A DNA stretch of 36,419 nt, from NCBI GenBank assembly GCA_020438445.1, contig JAGQUO010000012.1, positions 1 through 36,419 of the forward strand, given 5' to 3'. The notes below the pieces were generated by a model. That model was not told the DNA's origin and made no database searches. It worked only from the letters and a program-made list of their open reading frames with translations. Shown here piece by piece: positions 14,244 to 20,887 of this stretch (position 1 is its first letter; every line of letters starts with the position of its first letter). Both the position numbers and the translations under genes were made by a program. The DNA comes from Solirubrobacterales bacterium (GTDB taxonomy: Bacteria; Actinomycetota; Thermoleophilia; Solirubrobacterales; 70-9).

Positions 14244-16559
14244 CTACGCGCGAATCCGCTCGTCCGCCTCGTCGACCGGCTGCAAGCGGACCGGTGCGGC
14301 GCTGAGCGCCCGGAGCCGGACGTCCGACCAGCTCATCCCCTCCCGGACCAGGGCCGGAACGCCGAGGCCCACGGCGGTGGCGATCTCCACCGCCTGCAGG
14401 ATCACGCCGTAGGCGAGCGCATCGGCGGCGTCGACGCCGTAGCCGGTGGTGAGGACGCTGATCACGGCGAGCTGGAAGACGCCGATGTTCGACGGCGTGG
14501 CCGGGATCACCGCCGTCACGTTGACGGCGAACAGGACGGCCGCCGCGCCGGCGAGTCCCATGGCGCCGTCGAGGCCCATGGCCACGGCGAGCGCCCAGCA
14601 GGCGGCGACCTGGATCGCCCAGGCGATGATCTGCAGCGCGCCGGCCACCGGGGCGCGGCGGGGGTCCCGGAACACGGCGAGCCCGCGCCGCACCCGGACC
14701 AGTGCGCTGCGCACCATCGTCGCGAGCCGCGCGAGCCTGCCGCTGCCCGAGCGCCGGACGGCGGCGGGCGCCGCGATCACGGCGACGAGCAGCATCGCCG
14801 GCGCGAGGCTGACCAGGAAGAGGTGCTCGGAGGTCCGGTGGAAGAGGTCCGTCGAGCTGACGATGATCGCGCCGAGCAGGACGAGCGCGAGGACGTTGAA
14901 GACCGTCTGCGACACGAGGGTGCCGAGCAGGATCGGGAACGTCTCCCGGAACCGGCCGATGCGCCGCGCGATGACCATCGCGCGGGCGGGCTCGCCGAGG
15001 CGGGCCGGCAGCGTGGCCGACATCAGGACCCCGATCATCGTCGCCGACGTGAAGTCCCGCCGGCGCAGCGGGGTTCGCGGCAGGGCCGAGCGAGCCGTCT
15101 GGAACCAGGCGCCGGCACGGAAGAACATCGACGTGCACATGAGCGCGGTCGCGACCGCCACCCATGCGAAGTCGGAGCGGACAGCGCTCTCGACCACGGA
15201 GTCGAAGCCGATGCGCCGAGCCGCCAGGAAGGTCAGGGCGAATCCTGCGAGGGCACCGATCCCGAGCCCGAGCCGGCGGGCGACCCGGCGGCGGCGCGGC
15301 GTCGTGTCGACCGGCATCGGCTCCGGCGAGGGAATCCGGGCCGCGGGCGCCCGCGGCAATCCGTCCGCCGGCGCGAAGCCGTGGCGCTGCGCGATCCTGG
15401 TCAACCGGTCGGCGGGCTGCGGAACCGACAACGCCCGCTCGTAGACCTGCTCGACCCGGGCGGCGATCCGCGGCCACGCGAAGCGCTCCGCGCTCTCCCG
15501 CGCCGCCTCCCCCATCTCCACCCGCCGGTCGGGTTCGACGTGAAGGCGCAGCAGCTCCTCGGCGAGGCGCTGCGGATCGCCGGGAGGGATCAGGACGCCG
15601 TCGACCCCGTGCTCGACGACATCCGCGTATCCGGCGATCTCCGAGGCGATCACGGGCGTGCCGGCGGCGAAGGCCTCGGTCAGCACCATCCCGAAGCTCT
15701 CGCCCGAGAGCGAGGGGGCGCAGAGCACGTCGGCGGCGGCCAGCTCCGACCAGAGCCGCTTCCGCTCGACTGCTCCCAGGGCCTCGATTTCCGCGAGCGT
15801 CTCGGGGTCAGCGAGGTTCCGGGCGATGTCCTCGGGGGCGGTCCCGATCACGACGAGGCGCGCGGGGATGTGCTCGACCAGCGCCTCGAAGGCGCGGAGC
15901 AGGACCGGCAGGCCCTTGCGCTCCTCGGGCCGCCCGACGAAGAGCAGGCGCAGCTCCTCGCGGCCACCGTCCAGCGCCTGCTGGTCGGCGAGCCCGACGT
16001 CGACCCCGTTCGGGATGATCTCGTAGCTGCCGCCGTACCAGCGCTTCCCGGTCCACTCGGCGGCCTCCGAGACTGCGATCCGGGCGCTGAGCTGGTTGAA
16101 CTTGCGCCGGGCACCGAGCCCGATCGCGATCTGCTGGGGAATGAGCTTGGGGGCGTAGGCGTGGAAGGTGCCGACCACCGGAGCGCCGCCGAAGCCGCAC
16201 GCGTCCCAGCCGAGCGTAGGCGCAGGAGGCTCCTGGACGTGAACGACGTCGAAACCTCCGTCGCGGAGCTCACGGCGAAGCGACGCGATCGCGTCGGGGA
16301 AGACGGAGAGGTTCGAGACGGCACCGTTGGCGCCGAAGCCGACCGTGCGCCCGAGCGGGGTCAGGTAATCCGGCATCGGGCGGACCCGCGGCGAGGCACC
16401 GCGGTGGAGCGTACGGCTGAGGCGGTCCGGCGGGTCCCACGGCGAGAGGACGCGGACTTCGTTTCCCCTCCCGATCAGATGCTCGGCAAGCGCTTGGGTG
16501 TGCCGGTTGACGCCTCCCTCGTACGTCCACGAATAAGGCGTGACAAGGGCAATGCGCAT
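14244..16559 (-). CDS. Fusion of GT4 glycosyltransferase and LPG-synthase/UPF0104-type membrane domain
   Basis: This 771-aa protein joins two families. Residues 1-380 are a GT-B, GT4 glycosyltransferase: Gly-rich N-terminal loop (YEGGVNRH), VGRPEERKG at 208-216 at the start of the donor domain, and the E-x7-E pair (E287, E295 in GESFGMVLTE). It resembles PimA-like phosphatidylinositol mannosyltransferases and other lipid-linked sugar transferases. A basic, Pro-rich linker (about 385-430) leads to 7-8 membrane helices (430-740) with the PARLGEPARAM and PATPSNIGVFQLAV motifs of pfam03706-like LPG synthase TM proteins, a family that includes lipid flippases and AglD-like proteins. The likely job is to glycosylate a lipid at the inner face and move or modify it. 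The gene follows the membrane-protein gene by 16 nt. Confidence 0.87.
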   Translation of the reverse strand: MRIALVTPYSWTYEGGVNRHTQALAEHLIGRGNEVRVLSPWDPPDRLSRTLHRGASPRVRPMPDYLTPLGRTVGFGANGAVSNLSVFPDAIASLRRELRDGGFDVVHVQEPPAPTLGWDACGFGGAPVVGTFHAYAPKLIPQQIAIGLGARRKFNQLSARIAVSEAAEWTGKRWYGGSYEIIPNGVDVGLADQQALDGGREELRLLFVGRPEERKGLPVLLRAFEALVEHIPARLVVIGTAPEDIARNLADPETLAEIEALGAVERKRLWSELAAADVLCAPSLSGESFGMVLTEAFAAGTPVIASEIAGYADVVEHGVDGVLIPPGDPQRLAEELLRLHVEPDRRVEMGEAARESAERFAWPRIAARVEQVYERALSVPQPADRLTRIAQRHGFAPADGLPRAPAARIPSPEPMPVDTTPRRRRVARRLGLGIGALAGFALTFLAARRIGFDSVVESAVRSDFAWVAVATALMCTSMFFRAGAWFQTARSALPRTPLRRRDFTSATMIGVLMSATLPARLGEPARAMVIARRIGRFRETFPILLGTLVSQTVFNVLALVLLGAIIVSSTDLFHRTSEHLFLVSLAPAMLLVAVIAAPAAVRRSGSGRLARLATMVRSALVRVRRGLAVFRDPRRAPVAGALQIIAWAIQVAACWALAVAMGLDGAMGLAGAAAVLFAVNVTAVIPATPSNIGVFQLAVISVLTTGYGVDAADALAYGVILQAVEIATAVGLGVPALVREGMSWSDVRLRALSAAPVRLQPVDEADERIRA

Positions 16560-16575
16560 CTCGTGTCGACTGAGG

Positions 16576-18483
16576 TTAGCCGTTGTCCCCGCTGCTCGCG
16601 GGCCGCGCTCCCCACGCGAGGCCGCAATAGGCCGCCAGGTACCCGGTCCCGACCATCAGCAGCAAGGCGGCGGAGTCGTTGGCGAGCGTCCCGACCACCG
16701 TCGCGGCGGCGGCACCCGCTGCGCCCGCCAGGGCCGCCGGACGGCGGTCGAACCAGGCGACGACGTGACGACGGAAGACCAGCGCCGCGGCGATCGCGAG
16801 CAGGGCGGCGACGAAGAACGGCGAGTGGAGGTAGCGGGGGAAGCTGCGGGCTGCGAGCGTGATCCGGCGGTCGAACACGTCTCCGAGGTCCCCCAGCCCT
16901 CCCGCCGACAGGACCGAGCGCGTCAGGTGGGACTCACCGGGCACGAGCAGGTCGAAGACGATGAGAAGCGCCAGCGCGACGAGGGGAGCCAGGATCACCA
17001 GCGCAGCCCGGCGGATCCCGAGCCGGAGCGCGACGACCACGGTGACGGCCGCCCCGGCCGGGAACGTGATCGCGGCGCCGACGTCGGCGCCGAACCGTCC
17101 CGGCGCGAACACGAGGACGCCCGCCACCGTTGCGGCGACGGCGGCGATCGTGACTGCGCGAGCAGGATCGCGGGGACGGGTCGCGGTGACGGCCGAGCCG
17201 ACACCGAGCAGGAGCATCGCCGCGAGCGCCGCCTCGAGCTCGTTGCCGATCCCGAAGAAGCGGACGCCGAGCCCGGGATTGGGCCCGAGCAGAGACAGCG
17301 CGGTCAGCGGCGAGCCGGCGATCACGTCGATCCCGGTGAGGCCGATCGAGAGCGCCGCGGAAATGGCGAACGCCCCATAGGCGGCCAGCCGCCCGAGGCG
17401 GCGGCGAAGGAGGGAGATGAGGAGCAGGGCGAGGACCGGAGCGCCGGCACCCACCATGAGGCGCTCGACGAGCTGGCTCGGCATCAGCGCCGCGGCGGCG
17501 AGCAGGATGGCCGGCACGAGCGCCATCGCCGCAGCCAGCGTCGCGAGCAGGAGCGGTGCCAGACCGCGTCGCCAGAGGACCAGCGCGAGCCCGGCGCCCA
17601 CCCAGATCAGGAGGTTCACCGCGAGCACCTCCCAGCGGCGGCTCTGGATCTCGCCGAGGCGCTCCTCGAGCGACCCGATCGCGGCGATGTCGGCGGGCTC
17701 CGCCGTCGGCTCGATCGCCTGCCCGTCGACGGCGTCCGGCACCGGGACCCCGTAGGCGCCGAGGATCGTCGGCAGCAGGTCGGTCGCGAGGACGTAGCCG
17801 TCCATGCGCGTCGATCCCGAGGTGATCGCGCGACCGTCGAATCCGTCGCCGGCGATCCCGACCGCGAGCAGATCGCGCTCGGGGGGCGGCCGCTCGATCG
17901 CGATCAGCATGTCGCCCGACCCGGGGCGGATCGCGTCGGCGAGCCCCGGCAGCTCGCCGACCTCGGCGCTCATGACGGTCACCCCCGGGCAGCCACCGGG
18001 AACGCAGGAGCCGGTCCGCTCGATCGCGCCGTCGCGATCGGCGGCGATCAGCGCGGGCGACCCGGCGAGGGGCCGCGCCGCGATCCGGACCCCCGCATCC
18101 TCCAGCGTCCCCGCGAGCAGGCCCGGCTCGATGTCCGCCGGCGCGTCGTCCGCTCTGGCCAGGACCCGCGCCCAGAGGTCAGGCGGAACCCTCGCTCCCG
18201 TCACGTACAGCGGTGGGAGCGACTCCTGGTAGAGCGAGGAGAAGATCCGGTTTCCCTGTCCGATGTCGAGGTACGTCTGTCCCGCCGGCACCCGGCCGAG
18301 GCCGGCGCTCATGACTCCGGGAGCGATCCCCGGCACGGCCCGCTCGATCTCGGCCACCGTCGTTCCGGGAGGCAACATCGCGACCGTGATCCGGGGCCCG
18401 GGAGCCGCCGCCGCAGCGGAGCCGGGCATCAGCCCGAGAAGGACGAGCGCTAGCATCGCGAGCATGGCCGAGCGGACGTTCAT
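16576..18483 (-). CDS. Large membrane protein with AlkP-superfamily-like extracytoplasmic domain
   Basis: A 635-aa protein. A signal peptide (VRSAMLAMLALVLLGLMPGSAAAAA) is followed by an extracytoplasmic domain of about 270 residues that ends in ATDLLPTILGAYGVPVPDAVDGQAI, a text typical of the C-terminal part of alkaline-phosphatase/sulfatase/phosphomutase-fold enzymes. The N-terminal metal-ligand motif of active members is not evident. About ten membrane helices follow, with striking polar patches (FFGIGNELEA, GRFGADVGAAIT, GTLANDSAALL) likely to line a site inside the membrane. Function unknown. Operon position before the GT4 fusion suggests cell-envelope lipid or polysaccharide work. ATG 18483 (with GAGGA upstream) is chosen over TTG 18501. 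Its 5' end overlaps the divergent hemQ by 20 nt. Confidence 0.75.
   Translation of the reverse strand: MNVRSAMLAMLALVLLGLMPGSAAAAAPGPRITVAMLPPGTTVAEIERAVPGIAPGVMSAGLGRVPAGQTYLDIGQGNRIFSSLYQESLPPLYVTGARVPPDLWARVLARADDAPADIEPGLLAGTLEDAGVRIAARPLAGSPALIAADRDGAIERTGSCVPGGCPGVTVMSAEVGELPGLADAIRPGSGDMLIAIERPPPERDLLAVGIAGDGFDGRAITSGSTRMDGYVLATDLLPTILGAYGVPVPDAVDGQAIEPTAEPADIAAIGSLEERLGEIQSRRWEVLAVNLLIWVGAGLALVLWRRGLAPLLLATLAAAMALVPAILLAAAALMPSQLVERLMVGAGAPVLALLLISLLRRRLGRLAAYGAFAISAALSIGLTGIDVIAGSPLTALSLLGPNPGLGVRFFGIGNELEAALAAMLLLGVGSAVTATRPRDPARAVTIAAVAATVAGVLVFAPGRFGADVGAAITFPAGAAVTVVVALRLGIRRAALVILAPLVALALLIVFDLLVPGESHLTRSVLSAGGLGDLGDVFDRRITLAARSFPRYLHSPFFVAALLAIAAALVFRRHVVAWFDRRPAALAGAAGAAAATVVGTLANDSAALLLMVGTGYLAAYCGLAWGARPASSGDNG
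18451..18456 (+). promoter_or_regulatory. candidate -10 box of hemQ (leaderless start)
   Basis: TAGCAT fits TANNNT and ends 7 nt before ATG 18464. It lies inside the 5' coding region of the divergent membrane-protein gene. Confidence 0.5.
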
Positions 18484-19165
18484 CAAGTTCACGTTCCTCA
18501 AGATCGACCCTGCCTGGCAACGGCGCGAGGGCGAGCAGAGGGCTCAGGATAAACGCGAGATGCTCGCCGCCTGCGAGGACTACGGGGTCGATCGCCCGCT
18601 CCGGGCCTATTCGACCGTCGGGACCAGGGGTGACACCGACATCCTGATCGTCACGCAGAGCCCACATCTGGACGACATCCACCGCTTCCACGTCGTCCTC
18701 GCGCAGAGCGGGCTCGCCCAGTGGGCGAGCATCCCGTACTCGTACCTGGCGATGACGAAGCCGTCGCCCTACTCCGACTCGAAGACGAGGCCGGAGCTGA
18801 TGACCTCGCGCCGCCGCTACGTGTTCGTCTACCCGATGGAGAAGAAGCGCGAGTGGTACCGCCTCCCCGCCGAGGAGCGGAGGCGGATCATGACCGGCCA
18901 CATCGAGACCGGCCGCAGGTACCCGCAGATCACGATCAACACGGCCTACTCGTTCGGCATCGACGACCAGGAGTTCGTCGTCTCGTTCGAATGCGACGAG
19001 CCCGGTGACTTCCTCGACCTGGTCCAGGAGCTTCGCGCCAGCGAGGCGAGCGCCTGGACCCTGCGGGACACCCCGATCTTCTCCTGCGTGGCGATGTCCG
19101 TCGGGCAGGCGCTGGACGCGCTCGACGGTGCGGCTACGTCCCGGCTCGAGCCGGCCGGCATCTGA
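18464..19165 (+). CDS. hemQ: Chlorite dismutase-family protein, coproheme decarboxylase HemQ
   Basis: A 233-aa protein of the Cld/HemQ family, which in Gram-positive bacteria converts coproheme to protoheme, the last step of the coproporphyrin-dependent heme pathway. The region YPMEKKREWYRLPAEERRRIM...H..TGRRY followed by SFGIDDQEFVVSFECDEP is diagnostic. Tyr123 (YPM-K) matches the catalytic Tyr of firmicute HemQ, and His146 fits the proximal heme ligand. The Cld-specific distal Arg of true chlorite dismutases is not evident, favouring HemQ. The frame is open 200 nt upstream, but ATG 18464 starts the fold and follows a leaderless -10. It is the first gene of a hemQ-fprA-bolA run. Confidence 0.9.
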   Translation: MAERTFIKFTFLKIDPAWQRREGEQRAQDKREMLAACEDYGVDRPLRAYSTVGTRGDTDILIVTQSPHLDDIHRFHVVLAQSGLAQWASIPYSYLAMTKPSPYSDSKTRPELMTSRRRYVFVYPMEKKREWYRLPAEERRRIMTGHIETGRRYPQITINTAYSFGIDDQEFVVSFECDEPGDFLDLVQELRASEASAWTLRDTPIFSCVAMSVGQALDALDGAATSRLEPAGI

Positions 19166-19178
19166 CGAGCCTGAGCCG

Positions 19179-20585
19179 ATGAGCGCCGCCGACCCGAGCG
19201 ATCCCCTGCGGGTAGCCATCGTCGGCTCCGGGCCGGCCGGCTTCTACGCCGCCGAAGCGCTGCTCTCCCACCCGGAGCTCGACGTCGAAGTCGACATGAT
19301 CGACCGGCTTCCCACCCCCTTCGGCCTGGTCCGGGCCGGCGTCGCGCCGGACCACCCGAAGATCAAGAACGTGATCAAGCGCTACGAGAAGACGGCCGGG
19401 CACGAGGCCTACCGCTTCTTCGGCCACGTCACGGTCGGGCGCGACGTCGGCGCCGATGAGCTCGCCGAGCTCTACGACGCCGTCATCTGGGCCTACGGGG
19501 CCGGCGCCGATCGCAAGCTCGGCATCCCCGGCGAGGAGCTGCCGGGCTCGCATGCGGCCACCGAGTTCGTGGCCTGGTACAACGGCCACCCCGACTTCGC
19601 CGACCGTGAGTTCGACCTCGGCTGCGAGCGCGTCGTCGTGATCGGCAACGGCAACGTCGCCGCGGACGTCGCCCGGATGCTGGTCCTGCCGAGGCCCGAG
19701 CTGGAGTGCACCGACACCGCCGACCATGCGATCGAGGCGCTCGCCTCGTCGTCGGTCCGCGATGTCCTCGTGCTCGGTCGGCGCGGGCCCGCGCAGGCCG
19801 CGTTCACGAATCCCGAGGTCCGGGAGCTGGGCGAGCTCACCGACGCCGACGTGATCGTCGACCCCGCGGCCTGCGAGCTCGACGAGACGACCACCTCCTT
19901 CCTCGAATCGGACGCCGCCGACATCACCAACCGCAAGAACTTCGAGTCGTTCACCGAGTTCTCCCGCCGGCAGCCGGCCGGGAAGCCGAAGCGGGTCGAG
20001 CTCCGCTTCCTGCGGACCCCGTTGGAGATCCAGGGCGACGGTCGGGTCGAGCGGATCGTGGTCGGGATCAACGAGCTCCGGCTCGACGAGTCCGGCGCCG
20101 TCCGGGCCCGCACGACCTCCGAGACCGAGACGATCGAGTGCGGGATGGTCCTGCGTTCGATCGGCTACCTCGGGACCTCGATCGACGGAGTCCCCTACGA
20201 CGCCCAGGCCGGGGTCATCCCGAACGAGGCAGGACGCGTCGTCGGCGAGGACGGCGAGCCGCATGCAGGTCACTACGTGGTCGGCTGGATCAAGCGCGGG
20301 CCCTCGGGCGTGATCGGCACCAACAAGAAGGACGCCCAGGAGACGGTCGAGACCATGCTCGGCGATGCCGCAACCGGCTCCCTCCCCCGGCGGGCGGGAA
20401 TCACGGCCGACTCGCTGCCGGCGCTGCTCGACGAGCGCGGGATCGATTACGTCGAGTTCGACGGCTGGCAGGCCATCGACGTGCTCGAGCAGCAGCGGGG
20501 CGCCGATGCCGGCCGGCCGCGGATCAAGCTGACGGCCTTCGAGGAGATGCTGGAGGCGGCGCGAAAGGACGACGGTGGCAGCTGA
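19179..20585 (+). CDS. fprA: Ferredoxin/adrenodoxin-type NADP+ reductase (FprA-like)
   Basis: A 468-aa FAD- and NADP-binding flavoprotein that passes electrons between NADPH and ferredoxin. The FAD dinucleotide fold is VGSGPAGFYAAE (about 15-26), followed by the family text PTPFGLVRAGVAPDHPKIKNV. The NADP fold is GNGNVAADVARML (156-168). Near the C-terminus GWIKRGPSGVIGTNKKDA is highly characteristic of adrenodoxin reductase/FprA. The length fits FprA without its optional N-terminal ferredoxin domain. It starts 13 nt after hemQ and its end overlaps bolA by 11 nt. Likely clients are ferredoxins serving heme, Fe-S or P450 reactions; a P450 gene is 15 kb away, but no ferredoxin gene is in the window. 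Confidence 0.93.
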   Translation: MSAADPSDPLRVAIVGSGPAGFYAAEALLSHPELDVEVDMIDRLPTPFGLVRAGVAPDHPKIKNVIKRYEKTAGHEAYRFFGHVTVGRDVGADELAELYDAVIWAYGAGADRKLGIPGEELPGSHAATEFVAWYNGHPDFADREFDLGCERVVVIGNGNVAADVARMLVLPRPELECTDTADHAIEALASSSVRDVLVLGRRGPAQAAFTNPEVRELGELTDADVIVDPAACELDETTTSFLESDAADITNRKNFESFTEFSRRQPAGKPKRVELRFLRTPLEIQGDGRVERIVVGINELRLDESGAVRARTTSETETIECGMVLRSIGYLGTSIDGVPYDAQAGVIPNEAGRVVGEDGEPHAGHYVVGWIKRGPSGVIGTNKKDAQETVETMLGDAATGSLPRRAGITADSLPALLDERGIDYVEFDGWQAIDVLEQQRGADAGRPRIKLTAFEEMLEAARKDDGGS

Positions 20586-20811
20586 TCTCGCCGAGCTCGA
20601 ACGGATGATCTCCGATGCGCTTCCGGGAGCGGAGGTCAGCGTCGCCGACGAAGGCGGCGGCGATCACCTCCGGGCGACCGTGATCGCGGCGCAGTTCGCG
20701 GGTCTCTCGCGGATCGACCAGCACCGTCTCGTCCGGGCGGCGGTCAAGCCGCGCATGGAGGACGGCACGATCCACGCGCTGTCGATCAGCACGAAGACGC
20801 CCGGCAACTAA
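20575..20811 (+). CDS. BolA family protein
   Basis: A 78-aa small protein with the BolA/IbaG fold: an N-terminal helix (LAELERMISDALPGAEVSV), then the signature FAGLSRIDQHRLVRAAVKPRMEDGTIHALSISTKTP, which carries the conserved His of the RxxQH..V motif and the C-terminal IHAL. BolA proteins pair with CGFS monothiol glutaredoxins to bind or hand on [2Fe-2S] clusters; such a glutaredoxin is encoded 3 kb away (23643-24050). It starts at GTG 20575 inside the end of fprA, so it is translationally coupled. Which BolA subtype it is cannot be decided. Confidence 0.9.
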   Translation: MAADLAELERMISDALPGAEVSVADEGGGDHLRATVIAAQFAGLSRIDQHRLVRAAVKPRMEDGTIHALSISTKTPGN

Positions 20812-20833
20812 GGGAAGAACGCCGATCTGTCGA

Positions 20834-20839
20834 TAGCGT
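20834..20839 (+). promoter_or_regulatory. candidate -10 box of the EAL gene
   Basis: TAGCGT fits TANNNT and lies 48 nt before ATG 20888. It is identical to the -10 proposed for sugar dehydrogenase 2. The predicted transcript start falls inside the hairpin at 20843-20862. Confidence 0.4.
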
Positions 20840-20842
20840 GAA

Positions 20843-20862
20843 CGGCACCCGTTCGGGTGCCG
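20843..20862 (+). terminator. hairpin after bolA
   Basis: CGGCACCC, loop GTTC and GGGTGCCG form a perfect 8-bp stem with tetraloop, 31 nt after the bolA stop. It probably ends the hemQ-fprA-bolA transcript, though no T-run follows. It could also be part of the next gene's leader. Confidence 0.5.
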
Positions 20863-20887
20863 GTCGCGACCATGGAGTTTGAGGCGG

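Noticed and set aside
16540-18453. 637-aa open frame on the plus strand
   Set aside because: Antisense shadow of the membrane protein; highly charged low-complexity translation with no recognisable fold.
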